From Fasciola hepatica (taxonomy: Eukaryota; Platyhelminthes; Trematoda; Plagiorchiida; Fasciolidae), in contig CANUEZ040000207.1 of the NCBI GenBank assembly GCA_948099385.1, positions 1,901,501 to 1,965,500 of the forward strand: DNA of 64,000 bases. The letters are read 5' to 3'. Of this stretch, positions 25,901 to 36,989 are shown one piece after another. A program made the translations under genes and the position numbers. Position 1 is the stretch's first letter. Each line of letters opens with the position of its first letter. The notes below the pieces were generated by a model. It worked only from the letters and a program-made list of their open reading frames with translations. It was not told the origin of the DNA and searched no databases.

Positions 25901-28422
25901 TTTATCTGAAGGCATAGAGTTAACGGTTGAGATTAGACAAAATTCTATTGACCAGCAATGACTTACTCATCGATAGCTTATCAGGAAAGATTTGCAAGTT
26001 AATGTGCATTTCTTCTTCTAGAACCATTGCATGAGATAGACCGATTGCATACATGTAGACACTACCAAAATCCAGTTGAAGGAGATTGATCAAATGAAAT
26101 ATGATTCTACGAGAATAGTGAAATTTGTTATCCTTGGTAATCCAATGCTCAAACAAATTTGAACGGAGGAATTGAGATTTATTTTCACTACTTCAACTGT
26201 ATTGCGCTTTCTGTACTCAACCTCCAATTCACATACTGATCTGAATCTTTTACAGAATGTTGCTATCACGGAGTCAGTAGGTAAGGCGTTTTGTGGATGT
26301 ATACTGTTGGTAAGACAAAATATAGAAACACGTGTTCCTATTATTCGCACCTGTTTCGTCTTCGTCAAAATCATTAGCATTGCCTATTAGTCAATTTATT
26401 AGACGCTATCATCTACTAACGGATTTGATCGCTACGTGCGTGAAAATTTGTTGGTGTCCAATAAAGTGAACAACATGCGTGAACTACGCACAACTCATAT
26501 GAAGCAGGCCAAAAATAGTAGCCAGCTCTAGTAGACTGACCGTTTGCCTGCTGGTTTCCTAATCACTCACGTCAAAGGTGAATTCCCAGCTAGAAATCGT
26601 ACAACTGTTGATGGAGTCATTGACATCGAACGGTTCCAACTTAGTGCATCTACTGCGTGTTTCCACAAATTGAACGTGGTCAACTGTCAATTCCCACTTC
26701 TTAGTATCATTCCATTTCATTCCATTCCATTTCTTCTCATTTCGTGTATTATTTCAAAGGCGCTACACACTGTGCGGACTGTTCAACACAATTTAGTACA
26801 TTCACGACTCTCCTAGTCGTTGCCCCTCACATCGTAGAACATACCCTCGTCCGAAGACCAGCCAACCGTTCCTATCCACAATTTCGTTTTGGTCTACTTC
26901 CGATGTTGCTTGGAGATGTGAAATCAGCATTCACTATTTATGGCATTGTAGAATAAGTCAGATTGTCGAGTTTTGGTTTCGAAACATAAACTGGCATGGC
27001 TGAGTGCCACGGAACATTTCGAATATGCAATCGTGGAAATCCTCAACGGAATTCGTCTGCATCTGTGGGTACCCTTTCAAAATGAATTTGGGCCAGCACT
27101 GAATTGCAGAAATGATAGAGGGGTTAGGTCCTCGTGAAAAATTGCTTCACATGTTGAGAAAAATTTATTTTGAGCATGCTCAATGTGGCATTCAGCTCAG
27201 AAAGGTCAAATGTGGCGCGTTGTATGCAGATGAAGATAAGAGGTTGGTTTAAGTGAAGATGCGTTCTACACGGTAGATTGGGTAACACCTCTTGTCCGGG
27301 AACTTCTGTCGGAAATTCATGGAGAGTCTCGAAATACGGGGAGTGCAAACCAAGTCAGCAAAGTCAGATTGCGTCCGACATAAACGTCCCCGAATTGAAC
27401 CAATAAATTATTCTTCTCTATCTGTTGTGTACCTCAGACTACTTGTATTCACCAAAAAAAATCTCATTTATATCCGACCGGTCCGAAGTTGGCCTACATT
27501 AAATATTTATTCGACTTCTATGTACAACTGGCAGGTGAACATGAAACAAATCAACGTCGTATTGGCCATCTGATTACCCGAATTTGGATGTGCGTAATAG
27601 TCAAAGTAACTTGGATTTTATCTATCAATATCCACGAGACTTGTACGACAATGCAGGGGATCGAGGACACAAGAATAGATTTTCGTCATCTGAAAGCTGG
27701 ATTAAAAATTATGCAGAGGAATATAGTTCGTCCCATTGAGATGTCCTTCGACAGCTCAATGGATAAAAACGTGCCGAAACCACGGCATCTCGTGATCATC
27801 TTCAGAATATTCGGTCAGGGTTTGTTAAAATTTTCTCACTGTATATGCGGATATTTCTAGCTTTTACTCCCCTAGTTGCAAGACTAAGCACCATGAGGTA
27901 GCGTGAGAACTGATTTACATTGTGTTCATGTGAACTAAAAATTGAAAGTCGTTTACTCAGTGTCTGATGATGAGATTGATGTGATCGGTTCGGTTTTGTT
28001 TTGGTGAATTATTTCACTGTGTCTGTTGTACAACTTTGCAGTTTGGATCATTCTCTCCAGAGGCAAATACAGATGCTGAATGGATGATGGGACAGTTCTC
28101 GATCAGACTGCCACGGATTATGACGTTTTGTGCTAGAAATACACGAGAACGTACGGAGTAAAACATACAAAGACAAAACGGGATCCACAATCAGTAATGC
28201 ACACACAAAATCTGCATACACTTTATCCATATATTCAACTTTCATCTTCAATAGGCTTAAAATTTATCGTGCACTGTCACACTCAATCATTCATATTTTC
28301 ATACATTTCAGCACATTTTAGCACCTGTTCACGTCATCACTTGAATTTCTATTCTGCGGAATACGTGCCCATTATAGTTCTTCACTTCAATTTGTTCTCA
28401 GTTGAGTGCTTCGTTTCACCCA
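22967..28422 (-). repeat. Right arm of near-perfect palindrome (5,456 bp)
   Basis: Reverse complement of 16546-22001. The few mismatches visible at codon level include the positions mirrored to 17132 and 17209 and one near 25838. The right flank continues as an inverted copy of tandem unit 2, while the left flank does not, so the arm boundary is asymmetric. Confidence 0.97.
23970..24248 (+). other. Unidentified 92-codon frame in right palindrome arm
   Basis: Mirror of the frame at 20720-20998, with identical residues. See that entry for the peptide. Function unknown. Confidence 0.25.
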
Positions 28423-28705
28423 AATTTTCTCATCCTATTCACAAAATGAACACAACAGCAACAAAAAAGTTAGAAACAAAGGTCGTTCACAAACTGTTGG
28501 CATCGTAGTTTCAGAATTCCCACACACGAAAGAGGAGTGTACTACAAAGTAGCTATGTGTAATGATCAATGACCCATATGTCGTTATTTCTTTCATACGC
28601 ACACAATAATACAGACACACACACAAACACACAGAAACACCGAGCGAGAAAGAGATGGAACGTGGTAAGTATATAGAAAATGGTGCTGAGCTTCCGAATG
28701 GAATC
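28423..28705 (-). repeat. Inverted copy of the GT-rich head of the complex repeat unit
   Basis: Nearly identical to the reverse complement of about 12400-12690, including the CA-rich run (28612-28640) and TCTTTCATACGC. It joins the right palindrome arm to the right CAP copy, as the same kind of sequence does upstream of the left CAP copy. Confidence 0.85.
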
Positions 28706-28711
28706 TGACTT

Positions 28712-30856
28712 GTGAAAATCGATAAAAATATCACCAGATGGCCGCACGAAGATGACACTTTGTACACACTGATGATAAAGTGGCACAATGAAGCCAGCCG
28801 AAGGATTTCAGAATGTCTTGTACCTGGACAACCGACATCCGAGAAGCTTTCAAAATTGGTACATTATTTTATTCGATTACACTATTCATTGTGAGTACTT
28901 GTTTTGGTATCATTTTCACCTCAAGTCATCCACTGACCGAGAATGTTTAATGGAACATTTTCCTGGCTGTTGATCATCTGATGTTGTTTTCCGTCACATA
29001 TGGAAGCAGATGCAAGTGTTCACTTGTTCGTGTGTGTTCTCTCTGAGCTAGTGCAGTAATGTGAAACAATATATTTTTGCAAGGGTCGGAAGAGCTTCCT
29101 CAACATGTCTTGGAAACGATGTCATTGTACACAGAATTCGAAGTGAAGATCACACTGTTCATCGGCAATGTATATGATTACTGTAGTGTCATGCAATGGG
29201 TCTCAGATGATCAAGACAAGTAATGGGCCCTGACTGGTCAGGAGGTGGGATATTCAGGTGATTTGCAATCGCCTGGATTTGGATAACGGTGAAGCTGGAT
29301 CTAGTTCGAACACACGGTCCCGTTGCTTTATAGATGGAGTTAAATGATCTACACGCGTTTATTAGTTGATTGTAATAACCCAACCGGGCGTTTACTATGG
29401 TCACATTGCTTCTTGGTAGTCAACGACAGGATCAACTGTAGTGAAATACCCGAATGCGTCCAGTTAGGCATATGATGACACGGCCAATCTATTTGGCACC
29501 ACAGAAAAACAAGATTTTTATCAAATTGTTCTTGTTTTCACTGATGGCCACGCGCTATTTGGGTTCTAATTACAAGCTTTATATGAACAAGTAGCATATC
29601 AAACATTGTCAAATAAGACCATAAAAGGAACAATCTTGCAGTTCACAGGCTTTCCTTGTTCTTATGAAGGGCGCTCTCTCTGACGTAGTCGGGTTTATTA
29701 TTATTCCACAATTATTCGTCAGTGTGTTTTGAGAGATAAACCACTGGTTTATTCAGTAAATAGCTCCCACTCCACTATGTGGCGAATTCCACATCGCAAC
29801 ATTCCATCGAGACGATGAAAACGAAATTACCTCTAAGAGTGTAGTGTTACATGAGTGCTTCTAAATAGTTTAACTAACACTTATTGTTCATCACGAAAAT
29901 GTCTGCCACAGGGTTGATCAACTCACTTTTTTGTTTCCTTGGGACTGATTTGGCTATGTGCAGTGAAACTGATGGCATAGCAAATGTAATAAGTCTAGAA
30001 GGAAGGAAAAAATATTCGGTTCACAAGGGTACCACAACACCAATCCGTATCCCAATCAGATAACTAGCACTTCCGGTAAAGTGTGTAATATCTGTACATC
30101 ATTGCCTTATGGATGTTACTTTTAAACGTTCTCGCTTCATACATGAAACTGACCGGGTCCTTATATCGATGAGTGAGAACAGACTTTGATAAGTGGTAAC
30201 TCATGCTTAGAGTTAATTTAGTTCTGTACTTTTTAAGTGTCTCTGGATGAGTGTGTGCAAGTGTGTTTTTGTGTATATGTATGTAATATTGTAGGATACA
30301 AGCTGTGGATGGTTACTGAGGGATGGAAATAATTTGCAAGTTTTCTGATTACTTCGTCATTAGTTGTCAATAAATTGCCGACCAGTGATGCATGTCTGAT
30401 CACAGGGATACATAAGCTTTTGTTGATGTTGTCGTTGTTGTTATTCTTTACTAAATAATTACATGCAAAATATCTTTTGAACTCGTTATTGAAATGCACC
30501 AAGTACGTCGTATTTCATGGAAAGCTCCACTGTCAAAAGTGATGATGTTTCTCTATTTGTAACCTCTCCCAATAAGATCTAGCACACAAGATAACTTAGA
30601 CCTACACAGGTGATTTGCTAAAATTAGATAAATACTGGATCTAAGAATTACCTCTCTTTTTATTTTACGATAGTGCCTGAATTCACATAGCGTATTGATC
30701 TTTCTGTTTCTGAAAGGTATATGACCAGCACTTGGCCGAACATGCGCAGCGGTGCGCAAATAATTGTACAAACCGTCATGATGGCTGGGAAGATAGAGAA
30801 CACCCGAAATGGCAATATGTCGGACAAAATTGGGCACCCAATCGTTCGTACGAAAT
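28712..30856 (+). pseudogene. CAP (SCP/TAPS) gene, right copy: exons 1-2 only
   Basis: Exon 1 (about 28738-28858, or from the CCAG acceptor at 28737) encodes RWPHEDDT and IKWHNEASRRISE, and ends at a weak GTACAT donor where the left copy has GTATGT. Exon 2 (30717-30856) starts after TTTCTGAAAG and encodes NNCTNRHDGWEDREHPKW and the usual QYVGQNW, ending at GTGAGA. No ATG lies in frame upstream in exon 1; a TGA precedes it. The homologues of left exons 3 (CGHYIQ) and 4 (VVCNYGP) were not found before 32270, where homology to the left arm resumes beyond those exons. The gene therefore looks truncated by deletion or replacement. Intron 1 is about 1.3 kb longer than in the left copy. Cys replaces Trp in QRCANN. 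Confidence 0.8.
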
Positions 30857-30959
30857 GTGAGATTGGGACGAAGCGATTTTATTAACCAATAAGATCTTGA
30901 CCTGTCGCATTCTTGTCACGTTCCGTTAAATTCAAGTGTTGAGTCAATTTTAGGTACCG

Positions 30960-32270
30960 AACCTGTACAAAAATATCTCTAATAATGGAAGGGAGTGCAA
31001 CGAATTCATGCCTAATCTGTGATTGGAGCCGGGGCAGACTAACAGCTGCATGTGAACCTGATAACAAGTGCTGGTTTATTGATTCGTCATTAACTTTGTT
31101 ATTGTAAGCGAAAAGCACTCTGATGATTGCCGGATTCTTTGGATTTACCACCGCGTGATGTGACAGATATCAACATAAGCTATATCGCTAAAAACTTCCA
31201 AACACACGAATCGCATATCTAGTCTACAAATGTCATTTTAGGACAGCGGTGTTTGTCCACTCGAAGTCGACATCCCGGAGCAATTGGCTACTGAGAGACG
31301 TTAAAAAGTTGTGAGTATCAAAGCGGTTGCGCTTTGTAACTCCCTTATCGAGTTAGTTGAGTGACGCTCAGTGGACAAAGCGAACTCAATCAGAATCAAA
31401 GACATTCACTTCGAAGGTGTGGTATTACGAATATAAACATCAATAACGACATTTACGTGTCGTAAAATAACAAACCACAGCATTAGCCGATCACAAAGTT
31501 ATACAAAGCTAGGAGCGAATCGACCGGCAACGATTCAAGTTAAAAGGCAGCGCAGCCGAACGCGACTAATGCAGATCATGTAACGTTTTTTGCGATAAAG
31601 TAACTGATGCTCAAATGCTTGCGGCAAAATTCAGATGAGAACGAAGGATGGAAATAGTATCAGAATTCACGCGATATAGGGATACCATAGGGATAAATAA
31701 TAGAAATATGATTGAATCTTCAATCACGGTTCTTGAGTACATTTCACACTTCCTCTGTTCTTGTATCCAATGTCCTTTTAGGGTATTTTTATATCTAACA
31801 AATGATCCAGCTCTGAATTCGGAATAGGAAGAGTAATTCGGGATGTCCTTCAATTGATTCTAATTAGACGGATTGCCTTTGTTCGGTATATTATCTTTTG
31901 GGTCAATAAAAATTCTTTTTTTCTTTACATCACCTAACTCCGAACATCCTGCCAAGCCGACTGTTACCACGCAGACACCATTTCCGGCATCCAACAAAGC
32001 ATTAGTCACAACCGATCCCTTGGGTCGTTCGGCCTCTACCGGAATCATTCACATGCACACAACATGATCCATAGAAAACATTTAGCAAGATGTATACGTA
32101 ACACGTGTGACAGGTTTTTAATGCCCTAGCCGATGATGACGAAGCATGCATATCTTCATGCGTGATTTTCGAAAATCACATTGATCGGCGAGATGCTCAG
32201 AACGTAAGTGAAACCTCAGAAGAAATAACTCCGATCGCTCCGACAGATTTGCTCAGAAATATATAATGCG
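30960..32270. other. Right-arm-specific filler; no recognised gene
   Basis: No homology to the left arm was seen here, and open frames are short on both strands (for example 31860-32048 minus, without a known motif). This is where CAP exons 3 and 4 would be expected from the left copy. Confidence 0.5.
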
Positions 32271-32372
32271 GTAGGTTTTCGAAGCTGATCCAACTGCGTG
32301 TACTGAATTGAGGTCGGCTACATAACCTATTTGATTCAGAACATCACCAAAACCGTTACCAGTAAGACATTG

Positions 32373-32651
32373 TCAGGAAGTATCCATGTTCGGTGAAATT
32401 CTCCAATACACACTTAAAATATTGTGCTGCATTTCGATCAGTTCCGTCAGTATCCGTCTGACCCAGTCATAACCGTCTACTAATGGATACAGTAATGAGC
32501 CTTCCAGGGCAACGTCGGTCTTCCCCTTTACGAAAGTAATGCAGATCAAGCAATGCTGAGCATAACCTGTAATATGCAACGCTATCTGTTCGACGATCAG
32601 TTCAAAGTAGCATGATGAATGACAAGTGGGCAGCTTCAGGCTTCTCAACAA
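32373..32651 (-). other. Unidentified 92-codon frame, mirror of 5537-5815
   Basis: Same length and nearly the same residues as the left-arm frame. See that entry. Confidence 0.25.
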
Positions 32652-33924
32652 ATAAACCGATCAAGGTACCTTCCTATTCAACACGAAATTTCTATCCGCG
32701 TTACCGATTTCTAGTCACATAGGGACCTTGAAAGTGAAGTGGTAACCTTTGTTTCAATAATATGGAGTGTAACAGTAATGAGTACGTCTACACCGACTTC
32801 ATCTGTTTAGTCAGTGATATCAGTAATCCCATCGAATTTTAAGGCAGCTGTTGCTCATCTCTTGACTTCAGTGATTCATCTGATTGCTTCCGGGTCCTTC
32901 CACCCCAAATGTGCCTTTTCTAATTCCAATGCATTATCGCTCATCTGGAAATCACAGTTTGCACATAAATACGGAACGGCATCTTAACAGGTTAAACTCC
33001 AAGCTTTCTGTTCAATACAGAGTTGCATGGGATGTGAAACGAAAGGATGACTGTCAGAAATGCCGATGGAATTCAAACGAATAAGCGCAAATGTCAGAAA
33101 GTGGTATAACAAAGCCAAAATGGAACAAATCAAATTCACCTGAATGGAATCTGAGCAAACAGCAATTGTTGTGACGAGGATAAATGATATAAGTCAACGG
33201 AGGACGGTTAAATACTAGTACGGCCGCCTAGAAGGGATTATCTTTACTAGTATGGTTCAACTAATCAACTACGAGATCCTATTTTCACGGGTTTGAAATA
33301 CATTTCAAACTGTGTTTCGGTTCATATATTACACGGTATCCGAAAATGTACAATAATGCTGCAAATCATGAACTCATATTGGACTATGCTGATTCTTAGG
33401 AATACCGTGAGTGTAAATACAAAGGGAGGGATTCAGAGCATGTTTAAATGCAAAAGGTATTACCATCAAAGAAAAACCGGTGAATTGGTGCGAAAAACAA
33501 ACATGTTACTTTGAGAGAAAGGAGAAGAAGAATACCACTAATGTGCACTTATATTACGAAAGAGTTGAAGTCATAACCAGTAAAGACAACGATGGGTCAT
33601 CAGCAGTAAAGTGAACGACAGTAGGAGAAACAAAACCTTCTACTAATACTACTGCTGCTACTAATATAACTATTTTTACTGCTACCAGGCGCTACAGCAA
33701 TACTCATAGGCATACCCTCGGCTCAGTTTACTTGAAAGCAGTCATTATCCAGAAAGAGGAGTAGTCACGTGTTTTGCATGACCTCGTTTACCTTATTGCG
33801 TCCGGTTCCTTTGACATAGCCGCATTCGTTATTTATCCACAAATGTCTATAATTGCTTTTTGAGCAATCACCTACCTACTTATTTGGAAAGTGGTATGTT
33901 CGCCGAGCCGCAGTAACACTAATT

Positions 33925-34108
33925 TAATTTCTACTATTACTACTACTGCTGCCACTACTATTACTAATACTATTGATATCATTATTCACAATAGATGTGA
34001 GTTGGCATTTAGCCCATTTCCATTTATGCTGCTTATGCTGCTTACTTATTCAGAAAGTAGTATGTCCGACGCGCCACAATAAAACTAGTGTTATTTCTAA
34101 TATTACCG

Positions 34109-34169
<61 letters not shown>

Positions 34170-34310
34170 TACTAGTACTACTACTGTACTACTACTACTA
34201 CTCCTACTAATACTACTACTACTACTACTACTATTACTATTACTAACACGATGGATATCATTATTCACAATAGATGTGAGTTGGCATTTAGCTCATTTCC
34301 ATTTATAGCC
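33925..34310. repeat. Triplet (TAC)n microsatellite between direct repeats, mirrored block
   Basis: TAC/ACT triplets (about 34108-34250) lie between two copies of the unit containing CACAATAGATGTGAGTTG (about 33984 and 34264). It is the reverse complement of the left block at 4407-4800, with different triplet numbers and interruptions. Confidence 0.9.
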
Positions 34311-34919
34311 CCGGACAGTACCCTTATGGATAAACTACAACTGAAGTGGTCATTTGCATCGAAGATAATATGGTAAACCGTGATCCAGTGTTTCTTCGTC
34401 TGGATGAAGCAATCACACATTTCCTAATTCTTGTCTCAGATCATTGAGCTCTGTTCGTTTGATATACCTAACTTTCTTTTCGCTTAAAATACCATGATTT
34501 TTAGGCAGCGATCTACTTTTTCCAGTGATATATACTTACTATACCGCAAACCTTCTCTAAGAAAAAAGTTCCCAGTTTTGCGGACCATTATCTTCGTTCT
34601 TTTGAGTTATTTGGTTCGAAACGCGGTAGGTATCTACCCGACATTTGTATGGATATCTCAAACACAGAGATCGATTCTCACACCGAAGTTTACCTGAGAT
34701 CTGGTTTCGCATCATATCACGAAATCGTACATAATGTTTTCTCTGTCATTGGGAACTGCACGTTGTGCTGCTCCATCAGTATTCAACAGAAGGCTGTCAA
34801 CGGTCTTCATCTGAATGGCTCAGAGTTCGACTCCCTCAATTAACCAAGGATTGGATCAGGAAACAACTGTATATCTATCCTCCACGAGAACTTCTTCCCG
34901 GTATTGAATCACAACTCCA

Positions 34920-35171
34920 TCAATCGTGGTTGACATCTCCAAGTGCGATAATTTTGGCATAATTTCTTTGTACATTGTGGGCCCTCCTCAAAGTCGGTGG
35001 CGATTGAGGGAGCGCAAAAAACTGGCCAAATAGCGGACCGAGTTCACCTACTAGAATACATCCATGAAACTTCGATTGCAAGAGTGGTGTCAAGCTGTCC
35101 ATAAATCGGTGTACAAATAGTACGGTCTGTGATTCCATGTCAAGCACAGACAGCTCACGGTCCAGAATCAT
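34920..35171 (-). other. Unidentified frame paired with 3383-3630
   Basis: An 83-codon frame starting MILDRELSVLDMESQTVLF. The left arm encodes a clearly related peptide on the plus strand from 3383, but with internal stops. It may be a decayed coding relic shared by both arms; no family is recognised. Confidence 0.2.
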
Positions 35172-36589
35172 TGTTTTATACGGCTATTTCATACAAATCG
35201 TAAATAAAGTGGCACAATGGAAAACAAGCTCGCTTTCAATAACTTCATCCTCTGGCTAATATATTTACATGAATTTTACAGGAATGACAATTTTCGGACA
35301 AACAATGTTAATAGTATCGAATCCGAATTGGGTAATCAGTGCTGTAGGTGTCGTGCGATTCTGGGATTGGATGGTTGCTCTCCATCGAGACTGAAATGTC
35401 ACTGTCGAGGTCATCTAGATTTCCTTCCCTTATTTCGGATCGCAGCCAGGGTAGCTTGAATGAGTTGACAAATAGCTTTTATGGAACAAATTAAAGATTC
35501 GAACAACTTAATCGCTATTGCTTCCACCGTTTTCAAATGGATTTGACAAGCGGTCTTCGACAAATCTACAGGCTTTTTGTAAATGTCCTCGAAGGTGTAG
35601 TGGTTCGCCTCATTCTCTTCGTTGGCTAGGGGCACTCCGATTGCTCCATTCACGCTTCTTCTAGTTCGTGACCAAGCCGGATTGTGTACCTTGATTCTTT
35701 CAGACAGGTACCATTTCGCTTTGTCTGCTTAGCCTGCCGAATTTGAGGAAATAAGTGTATAGTCAAACACTGAGTGGGAAAGGACCTGTACTTGGTCTTT
35801 GAAATTCATGGAAATCCCTGACGGGATGGTGAGGTGGAGGCGAAAAGTGGCGGAAGAAAATGTGTCGTTAATTGGGTCACTAAGGCGCAGAACTATCAGT
35901 TCGCTTTCAACATCTCCTTTGAAAAAAAAGCCGTATGTGGAATTCTTTATTCTTGACGGTTAAATATCAACAGTCACTTGGGTACTTCCGAAATGTTCTT
36001 CTGATTGAAACGGTCAAGGTCCCTGTTGTTTGGTAGCTTTTTTCTTATCTAGCCTATTTTTTTACTCATAGTTCCCTGTAACATTTCTTTCATAAACGAG
36101 CGACTAGGGACCGAAATGGATCCAATTTTTCGGAAACTGATGCGAAATCAAGGTGACATCAACAGTGACGTTTCGATCGTGACGGAGAACTACCAACCCA
36201 TCCCACATGTACTTTTTACACCGAATTTTCTCTAACTTTGAACAATCAACATCCCATCTAAGTCCAAATCGCACAGCACTAAAACTTTGATTACCAATCT
36301 CAGTTTGATACTGTGAACAATCGGGCTTTCGGAAATATGCATTCCTATCATATATTTTGAACTGTGCTGGTTGAATCTCCCTTGTACTTCACGTTTCACA
36401 CACAAATCCCTCTCACCAACTGAAAGGTCGATTAAAGCTGAGAGTCAGTCAACAAAGTATCACAAATCCCACACATCATTCGCGAGTGATTGCAAGATAT
36501 ACATTACATATGCATAAAATATGCAAAACAGGTTCAAATGCGAGTAGGATGGCCCATCCTGTGAAGAAGACCTGATTTAGTCAGAGACA

Positions 36590-36935
36590 TTCGCTTGGAG
36601 TCAACGGGACAGATACGATGTCTCCATTCGAGGCTGCCGGGTATTTCTGGCTGTCATAGAAGACGGCATCCGAAAAAACATAACTCGGTGGTTCTGATAG
36701 GCCTTGGTGGAAGCAGGGTAGAGCAATGGTAACACATACGCATTCAAGTTCAGACCCTGGGTGCGGCAGACGATACGTGCCATTGATGAGCTCTGGAAGG
36801 AATGAAACACGAGTCTGTTTCTTTCGAGTGTGGCTTGGTCGGATCACCTGGGAATTGTGCGTGAGAGACGGAATCCAGAGGAGTGTCAGCCAACGGAACC
36901 TGTCGCTGAAAGTAATGTCGAGATGTTCTGACCAA
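36590..36935 (+). mobile_element. tRNA-derived SINE, copy 3
   Basis: The plus strand has AGGGTAGAGCAATGGTAAC (box A-like, about 36715-36733), then AAGTTCAGACCCTGGGTGC (box B-like, about 36747-36765), followed by the family tail with CTTGGTCGGATCACCTGG. The pre-tRNA segment CTGGCTGTCATAGAAGACGG is at about 36649. It is the inverted partner of copy 1 in the outer arms. Confidence 0.75.
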
Positions 36936-36989
36936 GAACACATCGGAAATGCTGCCCACCGTTTGTGAGATTATCGGATATCCATGTCG

